From Sthenelais limicola (Eukaryota > Annelida > Polychaeta > Phyllodocida > Sigalionidae): a stretch of DNA of 64,000 nucleotides. The notes under the pieces were generated by a model that was not told the DNA's origin, ran no database searches, and saw nothing but the letters and a program-made list of their open reading frames with translations. Location of the stretch: contig OW804097.1 of the NCBI GenBank assembly GCA_942159475.1, positions 116,410,789 to 116,474,788 on the forward strand, written 5' to 3'. This document shows positions 24,686 to 34,959 of the stretch, piece by piece (the stretch's first letter is position 1; every line of letters begins with the position of its first letter). The translations under genes were made by a program, and so were the position numbers.

Positions 24686-25212
24686 ATTTACTTAATATAA
24701 TAAAATAACCCCCAAGAAAATACAGCGACAACAAAAAATATAGCCACATCCCCTCATTAAAATATGACCCCCCAAAATTCACCGAGAGACCTCCGCAGAG
24801 AAATGAGCATGTTCAGGACCAGAATCGTCAAGGAGACCACAACAAAAACTTCCGGTTTTGCACATTTTTTTTATATGACCCCCAAACTTTTGTATCATTC
24901 TTCACTTTTCCGAATGAAGGGCACCCTATAGCCTGAAACGTTGGAATAAATAAAGTCAAGTATGCACTACTGAATTTTCGAAGTTGTCTGTCAGAACTTG
25001 AAGAGATATATGTACTCTTTCCCCTGTACTATTTATGACATGAATACAATATTTTCTGGATTTAGAGATCCATATTTCTTCGTAGAAGGTGTACAGATCG
25101 AAGCAATTTTACTTTAATTTCAAGGAAAATTCATTGGCGGGGAAAATTTATTGGCAGGGAAAATGATGGTTGGGAGGTTGTTTGGCAGGCGTGAAGATGT
25201 ATTGAAGAATTA

Positions 25213-26071
25213 CGTAATAATTCAGGGTCAGTAGTTGGGCGAGAAATTAATCAAACGCAACACACAGAGATGTATGCTTCGAATCAGTACCAGCCTTACA
25301 AGAGGCCGATTCCAATCTTCCTGTTTATTCTTATACTACACAGATTAGAACGAATACACTGGTCCTGCGCTGATTGGCTTTGGTCCCGTTGGTCCAATTA
25401 ATTGACAGGTTAGATTAGAGATCCAATCAGCCACAGGATAACAATGACAGACAAATATTAAAACGAGGCTCAGAGTGACCACTGCCACTCTGACCAATCT
25501 CTTTGGGTGGTGACCAGGTCATGGGGTTATCTCCCCTCCCCTCTCCCTCCCACTCTTTAATCAGTGTCAAACATACAACACCCATAAATACAATGGCAGT
25601 TTTGAAAAAGGCACACTCACCTGACTCCTTTTGCTTGCTTCCAAGGTCGGATACTGATCTGACCAACTAACTAGTCCCTAATCATGGTCGCCAATGAAGA
25701 AATACGGGCCATTCTTCGTAATAATTCAGGGTCAGTAGTTGGGCGAGAAATTAATCAAACGCAACACACAGAGATGTATGCTTCGAATCAGTACCAGCCT
25801 TACAAGAGGCCGATTCCAATCTTCCTGTTTATTCTTATACTACACAGATTAGAACGAATACACTGGTCCTGCACTGATTGGCTTTGGTCCCGTTGGTCCA
25901 ATTAATTGACAGGTTAGATTAGAGATCCAATCAGCCACAGGATAACAATGACAGACAAATATTAAAACGAGGCTCAGAGTGACCTCTGCCACTCTGACCA
26001 ATCTCTTTGGGTGGTGACCAGGTCACGGGGTTATCTCCCCTCCCCTCTCCCTCCTACTCTTTAATCAGTGT
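25213..26071. repeat. Recent 355-bp duplication, offset 504 bp
   Basis: 25213-25567 and 25717-26071 are almost identical (I count about four differences by eye). Both include CGTAATAATTCAGGGTCAG at the start and CTTTAATCAGTGTC at the end. The 149 bp between them is unique. The short open frames crossing them show no recognisable protein. Confidence 0.85.
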
Positions 26072-26584
26072 CCCCCCACTCCCCTGACCTGGCGGTCAGC
26101 CCCTCCCCTCCTTTCCCATGTGATCGACTTTGAGATAACGGTCAGACCTGGACCTCACCTGTACCTTTGGACTATGGGATGATAAGAAATCCGCGAGCGT
26201 TGTGGCGGTAAGAAAGTGTGGGTAGCCTTCTGGCCGGTAGGGGCGCGACGAATGTCTGGCTGAATGAGACAACTTTAACTCAAAATTAGACAATTTAGGC
26301 TTGTCAATTTTACAGTATATCGGGGAGAATGTAGCGGGGAGATTGTTGGCGGGGAGATTGTTAACCGGGGAATGTCCTAGAAACATCCATTAATCCATGT
26401 GGAATACAAGCTAGAGTTTCTATGGCTCCTTCCTTGGGTTGGTTCATACTGGTATACACTTTACAGTGTAACGGATCGCTAATATTGTTGTCCTTTCCTT
26501 TACACTTAAGTATCAAACATTATTCATTAGATTAGTCAGACATTGGTAGACATTGATGCTTGTCTCGCACTGATTGCTGCATGT

Positions 26585-26668
26585 TCTACTTAATTTACAA
26601 GCTTAATCTACCAGGTTTTACAAGCGTCTGGAAACATTTTGTTATGCGAAAATAGTCACATTAGCCTA
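26585..26668 (+). pseudogene. Decayed fragment of the exon-11/first-exon flank
   Basis: GGTTTTACAAGCGTCTGG and TAGTCACATTAGCCTATTATTCAGC follow the same order as 22590-22645. It stops just before where the first exon would begin. No intact coding content. Confidence 0.5.
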
Positions 26669-28792
26669 TTATTCAGCATTTCTTTCCTTACAACATACCA
26701 ACTATAGGGGTGAATAACTAGCTCACAGTGCTGTGACTAGCCTTCTGAGTCCAAGGGGGTTGTTCATTAATGGGGTGATGGTTGGCGGGGTGGGGGGGGG
26801 TGGGGGGAGGCAGACAAGACCCACTGACACGTAGAACACAACTTTATTGAAATAAATAGATATTTGGTATATGAAAAGTGACCCACAGTTGATTTTTGAA
26901 AATTCCTAAGAGTAAGTGAGTATGGGCGCGATTTGTGTCCACAGTCAGCTCGGGACTCTGAGTCCAGCTGGTGGAGGTGTTGATTACCCTGTGACGTCAG
27001 CGGTGGAACCCACTCCCGGCGCGCTCCAGTGTGTACCAGCTAGTTTCAATGAGAGACACACTAACTCACACCGGGCTACACATGGAAACAAAGCTTTCAG
27101 GGCTTAGAAGAGTAGTATAATATTTACCATGAATATGTACAGAAAGACATATAACATTCAGTGCAAAAAATCAGGCCTCTGTGAAGTCAGGAAGCCAGTA
27201 TAACCTCAATGTCGCACACACCTTCATTTGACACTTTGCTTTCACACCCCAAAGAGTACATTTTGCCGTGGACGAGTAGCATTGCTGGTGCACTCATCCA
27301 CACTTACGAGTACCAACACAGGGCAAAGTAAAAGATAGTAAATTCTCACATATTTATGCATATTACGGTAGTAGTTTGATTCATTGTTATACACATTTTT
27401 TACACTTCACCTGTTAGATTGATTTCGTCTCATTTTCCCTTGGGATTATAAAGTGTGAAATATGACATAAGTTATTATATGAAGAATATTAATTAATACG
27501 TTGAAATATGCCCAATTTGATTTCTTTTAACCAGTTTTCAGTAGCTTAACAGCAGAGCGTAATGTGCGATGATGCCTGACGTACGATGACGTTTTCCTAT
27601 ATCAAACATACCCCACAGTCAGACAAATGACCAAAAATATCTTCATATGGGCTTATGGCCTAGCCTTAACCTCTATTTATTATGAATATCCATAATAAAT
27701 CTCCTATTCTTTAGCCTCTAAATTGTGAGGATAGATAAATGGTGTGACGTACAATGATACATTTAACTTCCCCACTCATCAAGCTGGCATTTGAATGATT
27801 ATTTAGCTACTACCCCTATATATTCCTGCAAATCTAACATAGGATTCAGAAACTATGTGAAAAACACTACTTGATAACGTATTAGATTTATATAATGGCT
27901 GAATATTTACTGTTGATATAGGCACATAAAGAAGCGTGACGTATGATGACGCACACATTTCCCATAGGTTTCCCTCTAGCTAACAGAGAAAAAATGATCT
28001 TATAAACATTAAAATGGCTAGAATACATTGGCAAGTAATAAAGCTCAATATTCATACAAAGAACGGATGGGTAAAGTATTACTATTTTTTTATTTTTACA
28101 GCTTGAAGTTATAATTTAAAATTTTGTAGGAATATTAGCTATCAGATCGAAATATGTGATAAAAGCCCTTTTGCTGATATTCACACAATCTAGTTACTGA
28201 AAAAACCAGAAAACACTGGTTTTCTGCCCATAACTTCTTTATTTTTAATTATAGACCCACAAAAGTAGGGTTCCCATAACAGATTTCGTCAAGTTTTCCC
28301 TAGCCATTTCCATGGCTATTAGGTCTGTCATACCACACACGTAGTCCGTCATGATTTTAAAATTGTTATTGCTCAAAAACACAAATGCCTACCAGTGGTG
28401 AAAATCGATCACATACCCTGCCCTTGAGTTGAGGTTATTCACTACTGGTGATACAATGTATACTTATAATATCCTTTTCAGTTTCAAGTTAGGCCTATTT
28501 ACTAAATACCAGTCAAGTTATAATACAATCAACCAAGTGTTTTTACTTCTACAATTGTATCAATTATGGATAGGTTGTGGACGAGTACCTCCATCAGTCC
28601 ACTCGACCACAATACAAGTACTGACGACCCCTGCATTTGGCATGTTATTTTAGCCTTCATCTCTCTATCTTCATGTTCATCTTCACTATAATCTGAAGTT
28701 CATTTTCATTCACCCACCAAGGAGGGCGGGTAACTTGTTGGTTTTACCCGCCCGCCCAAGTTTCCACTCTTCAACTCAAATTTCAGTCACTA
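26669..28792. other. Non-coding stretch before Gypsy-1
   Basis: No gene recognised. A word TGACGTAYRATGAYR recurs at 27577, 27745 and 27937, suggesting decayed tandem units of about 170-190 bp. A CRE-like TGACGTCA is near 26992. A short G-run patch lies at 26790-26815. Confidence 0.55.
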
Positions 28793-29259
28793 TGTAGTGA
28801 TCTTTCGGATCCGATCTGCTCAACTACGCCAATAAAAGACTCCAACAAGGAAAGACCTTCTGCACAGCTTTTATTAAGCAAACACGGGACAAGCTCCCTA
28901 ACGACCTGACCAGTGGAGATGGTCCGGCCACCTCGTAATCCACACACCAACACAAACATGGTGTCACATCCGCAGGTTGATATATAAATACAGAGAGATG
29001 ACAACCTTACTCTCGGAAGTTATGTACACAAGTGTGGTACAAAAGGCTTGTAACAATAATATAAAGAGTGACATACATAAAGGGTAAGATAAGAACAATA
29101 AGGAATCTTCTTCCTAAAAAGGCAATGTTGATGATATAAACTGGTACTGCCCACTGGGTTAGTACAAGCGTACCAACTTCAGCGGACAGCACCACACAAC
29201 AATAAGACTGGACACTAAATGTCCCATACCTTTCTTATAAGATACCCAAACCCACTACA
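28793..29259 (-). repeat. Gypsy-1 3' LTR
   Basis: 467 bp, TGTAGTG...CACTACA. The adjoining internal sequence on the minus strand, ATTAAAGGGGGAGTAT (29260-29275), is a polypurine tract, which fixes this end as 3'. Confidence 0.9.
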
Positions 29260-29748
29260 ATACTCCCCCTTTAATAAAAAGAGTTTAACATCAATATAAA
29301 CTCGGCAACAAGGCAGTAATATACAGCATAAACACACCAGAGACAAATTCGTTGAAACAGTAGACTTCGGACAAATAAAAAGCAAGTCCGAACCAAAGTT
29401 TTTTTTTTTTTGGCAAATACATATAGGAGCATTTGGTGTCCTCACTATAAAAATCTACAGAATCCAGTGTAAAGCAGTTAGAAAATATAAAATGCAGTCC
29501 GAAAAACGGGTTCACATTTCTCCTTCTGAGAAAATGAGAATAAAGTCACTGTTCGTATCACTACTTATGAGCGATATAAAAATATTAATCAACGTCTCAC
29601 TCTGTTCTGGTGGTTACATAGTCTGAAGGGATGTCCGTGGGCAATGCAGCAAGTCGAAGAAGCGTTGCTCGACGCTGACACAGCGGAGGGAAGGCTTGGA
29701 ATGCTCGACGCTGCGTCAGCGGAGGCTTACAACTGCGGAGAATTCTAT

Positions 29749-32175
29749 TTAGGCGACGTCCATGGCACTGTCGTCGGCCTTGTCCGGGTTCTCGGGCTCC
29801 TTGGAGGGGTCCGCGGGGGCTGTTGGCTCGGCAGCTGGTTCCTTGGCCTCCTTTAGGGGCGTGACAGCAGCCTCAGGAGTTCCGAAGATGCTCCCCAGAT
29901 AATAGGGATTATCTGCCGTATCCTCAGCGACTGTCCTGCTAACCATAGGTGGAGAGGAACGAGGAGCAGGGACAGAAGCGGGCTTAATCTGCGCCAGCAG
30001 CCTGGTCAGCAGCTCGTATTGAGCAGCGTCAACACTTACTGCCGCACCGCCGGACACAGACACAACTGATGTGCTGGCAACAGCTCCGCCGGACTGGGTG
30101 GTCTGCTCCACCTCTTCGCTTCTTACTTCCTGATCCAGGTTCTCCGGAGTACTGGACCTCCCGCACTCTGCCAATTCACCTTTTAGACTGGCGTTCTCCT
30201 CAGTAAGACTGCGGATAACGCCGTCTTTCTTTTCAGCAGAGGTGCGGAGAACCTGTATCAGCTTGGCCTGAGTCCTGATCGTTTCATGGAGAGAGGCCAC
30301 CTCCCCGATCTGTTGCTGGACTCCTTGCAGCTGACGCAGCGGGGTGGTCAGCGTCGCCAAAGAGGTTTGCACCTGCTGTTGTGCCGCGTCTGAAGCTGCC
30401 CGGAGGGTCAGCAAGCAGCGCTGCACTTCCTCAGTAGCAGTCTTCACGAGCTTGTCCGTGTCGACTGCTTCCGGTAGCTTAGAGACCAGTTCTTCTCTCT
30501 CTTTCTGCGCTTTACGCCCTCTCTTGGCAGCGGGTGGGGCAGGGGACACCAGTTCCGCGGATGCTGAGCGCTCGCGCTTCTGAGAGTCACTTGCTCCACC
30601 TTTTGGAGCACTCCGGCTGGAGCTGCTGCTGGAGCCTTTGACACGTCCGCCTCTGCCTCCGGCCTTGCCCTTACTACCACCAGAACTTCCGGGAGCACTG
30701 GTACTGGCAGCAGGAGAAGAAGAAGTCTCCTTCTCCTTGGCTGAGGTCGACTTGGAAGCAGTCTTGGTGACAGACTTCATCCGGCGCATAACCCGAAGGT
30801 GCTGGGCCGAACAGTATGTCATCCTCAAAAATGCGCTGTTGTTAACAATAGTGGGGATGACATTCATAACCCGACCCACTGCTTTTTCCCGTGCTTGATT
30901 ATGAATGACTGACTCGCCATTCATCAGGTGTTTCACTAACTCCACTCTCCGATCAAGCACCTGGGAGCAGTTGGGGTAGGGACATATCCACGCCTGGGAG
31001 GAGGGAGCATGGACCTCACAGAGGTGGCGGAAGAATCGGGCCCGGGTGGAATAGGCCCTCACACCCTTCTCGTTCAAACGAGGGTATCTACAAACCATGA
31101 AGGGGCATCGGAACCCCGGCTGCCATAGTTTGTGGACACTGGACAACTTCCCGTAGGTACCGGAGTCCAGGCTGTCCTCGCGGACGAGTTCAGGCCACAA
31201 CACCTCCTCATACCTGGACATTTGCTTGTCAGCGAAGTCCCTTTCCTCGGAATCTGACTCCGCTGGCGCCTGGTTACTGGACCCAGGTTGGTCCAGTGCA
31301 GGGTTCATTGGCACTAGCTCTGCCAGGTCCATGTCAGCCTTGAACTTAGGGAAAGATCCCATGGATGACAGTTGGATCCGGCGGGCCTCTGAGCGGTGCT
31401 CGTGCTCGCACTTCAGCTTCCTAATCCGAGGAAGCTGAGAGATGCCTTGAGAGGCTTGACCTCTGCCATGTGAGACACTAGTCCGAGAGGTTGAACTAGT
31501 GCCAGCAACTTGGGAGTCAGTGCCAGCTTTGGTTTTTGACGCCCTAGTCAAGCTTCGGCCTCTTGTCTCACTCGCCGGAGGAGGGTCTGGCCTGGGAGAG
31601 GGAGAGCGAGAACGGGAGCGGGACTTCCTGGTTGAAGAGGACTTGCTCTCAGCACTCTTCCTCGGGACAGACTGCTTCCTCGGACTCCGGCGCAATGGTG
31701 GCACTTCCACCTTGGAGCTGGGGTCTGAGTCCGAGGGCTTGCCGGACTGCTTGCCGGACCGTCTGGTGGTGGACTGAGTAGACGACCTGTCCTTGGTAGC
31801 TGCGGACGACTTGTCCTTGGTCGTTGCGGATTTCTCCGCTACTTCCTTAGCTACCTCGGACGTTCGCTTGTCAGCGACCACATTGCAGATCTTTTCGACC
31901 TTGGACTGCTTGTCCTTAAAGGTCTCGGACTCATGGCCCTCTACTGCAGGATTTTCACCTGTCTCCTTATTCACCTCCTCGACTTCCATCTCCTCCTCAC
32001 CGCCCGGGAGTGGGGCTGGAGGTTGCACTTCGGGTGCAGAACCCGCGTTGAGTAGGCCGTCTAACACTGCGGCCGCCTTCTCCTCTGTCAGGGGCTCTCC
32101 CTCGGACTCGGACAGTCTGAGCTCTTCATGGTCTTCGATTTCGCGGTCGGACATTTCAAGAAATGAACGATACAC
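29749..32175 (-). CDS. Gypsy-1 extra ORF with two C2H2 fingers and coiled coil
   Basis: 808 codons, intact, between integrase and the 3' LTR where env would lie. There is no signal peptide or membrane segment, so it is not envelope-like. Residues 1-120 are acidic. Residues 150-210 are basic and SR-rich (SRSRSRSPSP). Two C2H2-like fingers follow: C357/C362/H384/H389 and C398/C403/H416/H425. A Ser/Gly-rich linker with a basic cluster (KRGRKAQKER) comes next, then a probable coiled coil at 570-670. Function unknown; nucleic-acid binding is inferred from the fingers and basic parts. The 1-kb gap upstream (32176-33194) shows no ORF on this strand worth calling; the ORF may need splicing or its own promoter. 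Confidence 0.82.
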   Translation of the reverse strand: MYRSFLEMSDREIEDHEELRLSESEGEPLTEEKAAAVLDGLLNAGSAPEVQPPAPLPGGEEEMEVEEVNKETGENPAVEGHESETFKDKQSKVEKICNVVADKRTSEVAKEVAEKSATTKDKSSAATKDRSSTQSTTRRSGKQSGKPSDSDPSSKVEVPPLRRSPRKQSVPRKSAESKSSSTRKSRSRSRSPSPRPDPPPASETRGRSLTRASKTKAGTDSQVAGTSSTSRTSVSHGRGQASQGISQLPRIRKLKCEHEHRSEARRIQLSSMGSFPKFKADMDLAELVPMNPALDQPGSSNQAPAESDSEERDFADKQMSRYEEVLWPELVREDSLDSGTYGKLSSVHKLWQPGFRCPFMVCRYPRLNEKGVRAYSTRARFFRHLCEVHAPSSQAWICPYPNCSQVLDRRVELVKHLMNGESVIHNQAREKAVGRVMNVIPTIVNNSAFLRMTYCSAQHLRVMRRMKSVTKTASKSTSAKEKETSSSPAASTSAPGSSGGSKGKAGGRGGRVKGSSSSSSRSAPKGGASDSQKRERSASAELVSPAPPAAKRGRKAQKEREELVSKLPEAVDTDKLVKTATEEVQRCLLTLRAASDAAQQQVQTSLATLTTPLRQLQGVQQQIGEVASLHETIRTQAKLIQVLRTSAEKKDGVIRSLTEENASLKGELAECGRSSTPENLDQEVRSEEVEQTTQSGGAVASTSVVSVSGGAAVSVDAAQYELLTRLLAQIKPASVPAPRSSPPMVSRTVAEDTADNPYYLGSIFGTPEAAVTPLKEAKEPAAEPTAPADPSKEPENPDKADDSAMDVA

Positions 32176-33194
32176 TTACTCTGCAACAATTAAGGAGAGA
32201 AACAATCAATCATAGAGCATAACAGAGTATAACTGGTCACACCCAACTCAACACCCCTTTCGGACAACGTCTCGGAAAAATCTGGTCTTTCACTACCAAT
32301 CTTAGATTCGGCGAGTCCGAGACCTACTACCGGCGTAATTATAACTTGGTTTCTAGCTCTAATAACACACTATGTGCACAAGTATGTTACTTCGAGTTCC
32401 ACCCACATAAAATACCGGGACTTGACAAGGAATGGAGTGTTTAGTCTAGGAACACTACAGTCATTCATTCGCTAGACAAAACAACCAACATGGCGACTAC
32501 GTGTTTAGCGCCAGACCGCTAAGTCACTTTCAACACTGATATTACAATAAATACTGTACACAAAGTTACCAAAATTCTTGTCACCTTCTTGCAACATGCT
32601 ACAAACATTTCAAGGCACAAAGCAATAAGTTCATCCATTTGAAAGACTTACAGTTTGAACTTCTTTTCCATCGTAGCTGTTGCTCGCTTGAAAATCGGAA
32701 GCAGAGTGCAAATGGTAAAACACACCGGCGGAACCAGTGGCCACACCCGGTGTTTCCAACCGCTGCCGCTGTTAGCAGCGCCACTCGACTCCCGCGCTCA
32801 CACTGAGCCTTAGCGCAGACGTGTTTGACCAGTCTGGCTAACCTGTTCATCCCTGCTGAGACTATACAGGGTGTTTCCCTCAAATTTCCTTGCCTATCTG
32901 GACAGGTTCGAGCAACCATCTATATACTATAAATAGATTCCGGCCTTACAGCAAGTTCTGAGCTACCATCACTCGCAGGGCAAGCCTAGGCCTAGCTTTT
33001 TCCTGTCGTTCAAAACAAGTACTTTCCGAGACCATATTCGTTTCCCAGTCATGTTGGACAGCAATCCAATCTGCAGAAATGGGAGCAAACAATTAACATT
33101 CGGTACAAATAAACTGTCTGCTTGACTTCTCGTTGTGTACTTTTTTGGGGGAGGAAAACCAGTTCAGAAATTTCCCTCCTGGATACCATTTTTC

Positions 33195-34955
33195 TTACTG
33201 ATTCAACCGAACTGGGGCTTTACGCGTGCGCTGAGCCCTCACCAGTGGTGGGGAGGAGTCCCCCAAATTAGGAAACAGATTTCTCCGCACCCTCCTCTTA
33301 GGCAAAGGGGTTGGCAAGGTGACCACTGGAGCTGGTAACTTCCTAGGCCGACCCACCTTCCTTTTAACAGGTAACGAAGGAACAGCTGGCTGATCCGAAA
33401 TCTGTTTTTTCGGTCTACCCCGCTTTTTCTTTGGAAGAACACCAGTACTAGGTAGGACAGGGGGATCAGCTAATGCTGTTCCGACCCCCGTCCCCCCTTT
33501 CTTAGGTCTCCCAGGCCTACGTTTGATACCTTTAGGAACCTGTTTCATGGCAGGCAATACATGATCACCCGTCTTAACAGCATCCTTTTTCTTCTTCTTA
33601 GTCCGAGGGGGAACACCGGTGGCCGAGGTAGAAGTTACCTTCTTCCTCGGCCTACCTCTAGGCTTAACACCTATAGTGATCTTCTCCTTCTCGGACTTGG
33701 AAGGACATTCTACTCCCGATATCACTTTACCAGCTTCCAGCCTGAGTATATCTCTACCCGCTTTCTCCAGTTTCCTAAACTCTGGAGCCCTATGAAGGTT
33801 GCTAGCCTGGATAGGACCATTCTCATCAAAAGCGGGTTTGAGATAATCAATATGATACCTCAGCAAGCCTTCAGTGGTCTCAAGTTCACAAGTGGTACCG
33901 CCTATGAACTTATGTATCTTAAATGGGCCATCCCATTTTTGTCCAATTTTCTTGCTTGCCTTTGGGGGGCAATATCTGTAGACAACATCCCCCACAGCAA
34001 ACTTTGGTGGTCGTGTACGTTTATTATAATCTCGTTTCTGGTTGACAGCAGAAATTCCGAGATTATTACGTACGTACTTGTGGCCATCACGCATCCACTG
34101 CTTCAAATTCTCGACAAAGGAAACCTTACAAGGGAAATCCAACCCATCCGGCTCCACCCCATGAACGATATCCATAGGAGCAACCAGTTCGGTACCAAAA
34201 ACCACAGAGTTTGGTGTACACAAAGTACTGGCATGTACAGTTGCCCGGTAAGCATGAGCTATACACGGAGCAAGCATATCCCAGTTATCTTCATGATAGT
34301 CCGTCAGACAGGAGAGCTGCTCTACAAGAACTCTATTTAGCCGTTCGCTCTGTCCATTGGACTGACGCCTGTACGGAAGAGTTATGAGCTTCTCAATCCC
34401 AAGCATGTCTAAAAGACTTCTCAGCAGCTGTGATCGGAATTCCGGAGCTCCATCGGTCTGTAAAGCTACCGGACATCCGAAGCGCAGAATCCATTCCTTA
34501 AAAAGGACTTCCGCACAGCTCTGTGCAGTGTGGTCTCTCATGGGATAGGCTTCGGCCCACTTGGAAAAATGATCCGTCACAACCATTATATAATTGTTTC
34601 CTCTAGGAGTTTCTTTAAACGGTCCTAGAATATCCAAAGATATACGGTTCCACCTATCACCATGTTTCTCTTTCTTTAGGAGAGATTTCCCACCTCCTAT
34701 CCGAGATTTCCTTGTACTACATTCAGGGCAAGCCCTGATCCAGCGTTTCAGATCATAACGTTGGCCGGGCCAATAATACCTCATCTTGGCTGACCATGTG
34801 TTCTTAAAAACACCAAAATGACCTGAGGTCTTCGGACCATGCATGCCCAAAAATACCTCCCTTCTCATTGAAGCAGGGACCACCTTTCGCCAATACTTTC
34901 TACCAGTGGCTAGCCGGACCCAGCCCAAGCATAGCACATCGTCCCTCATTTCCAT
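33195..34955 (-). CDS. Gypsy-1 integrase with AT-hook tail
   Basis: 586 codons remain after LINE-B. Zinc-binding HHCC: H39, H46, C76, C79. Catalytic DD35E: D108, D168, E204 (SLDILG, QTDGAPEFR, SNGQSERLN). An SH3-like C-terminal domain is at about 310-370 (VGDVVYRYCP). The last 170 residues are basic and proline-rich with four AT-hook cores: PRGRPRKK 432-439, RPGRPKKG 480-487, RGRPKK 512-517 and VGRPRK 534-539. Integrase inserts the cDNA; the hooks would bind AT-rich minor groove and could steer target choice. No frameshift was seen within this piece. Confidence 0.88.
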   Translation of the reverse strand: MEMRDDVLCLGWVRLATGRKYWRKVVPASMRREVFLGMHGPKTSGHFGVFKNTWSAKMRYYWPGQRYDLKRWIRACPECSTRKSRIGGGKSLLKKEKHGDRWNRISLDILGPFKETPRGNNYIMVVTDHFSKWAEAYPMRDHTAQSCAEVLFKEWILRFGCPVALQTDGAPEFRSQLLRSLLDMLGIEKLITLPYRRQSNGQSERLNRVLVEQLSCLTDYHEDNWDMLAPCIAHAYRATVHASTLCTPNSVVFGTELVAPMDIVHGVEPDGLDFPCKVSFVENLKQWMRDGHKYVRNNLGISAVNQKRDYNKRTRPPKFAVGDVVYRYCPPKASKKIGQKWDGPFKIHKFIGGTTCELETTEGLLRYHIDYLKPAFDENGPIQASNLHRAPEFRKLEKAGRDILRLEAGKVISGVECPSKSEKEKITIGVKPRGRPRKKVTSTSATGVPPRTKKKKKDAVKTGDHVLPAMKQVPKGIKRRPGRPKKGGTGVGTALADPPVLPSTGVLPKKKRGRPKKQISDQPAVPSLPVKRKVGRPRKLPAPVVTLPTPLPKRRVRRNLFPNLGDSSPPLVRAQRTRKAPVRLNQ

Positions 34956-34959
34956 ACCG

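Larger units (their letters stand above)
23136..26376. other. Block bounded by inverted arrays of a GGGGGAATGTTGRC-like word
   Basis: On the left (23136-23215) the words CCAACATTCCCCC, GTCAACATTCCCCC and ACAAACATTC follow one another. On the right (26325-26376) GGGGAGAATG, GGGGAGATTGTTGGC and GGGGAATG occur in the opposite orientation. A third cluster (GGCGGGGAAAATT and relatives) is at 25133-25185. This could be a fold-back type element or a composite. No protein-coding gene is seen inside. Confidence 0.5.

Noticed and set aside
26916..27107. 63-codon open frame near a CRE-like site
   Set aside because: No homology recognised; length expected by chance.
29749..32175. Envelope gene of an infectious retrovirus-like element
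   Set aside because: No signal peptide, membrane segment or fusion-like region; contains C2H2 fingers and SR-rich stretches.
31499..32215. Plus-strand open frames opposite the zinc-finger ORF
   Set aside because: GC-rich antisense shadows of the 808-codon ORF; Ser-rich, no recognisable domain.
32599..32919. 106-codon frame in the gap between integrase and the zinc-finger ORF of Gypsy-1
   Set aside because: No domain, low-complexity Cys/Arg composition, not comparable with anything in Gypsy-2 within the window.
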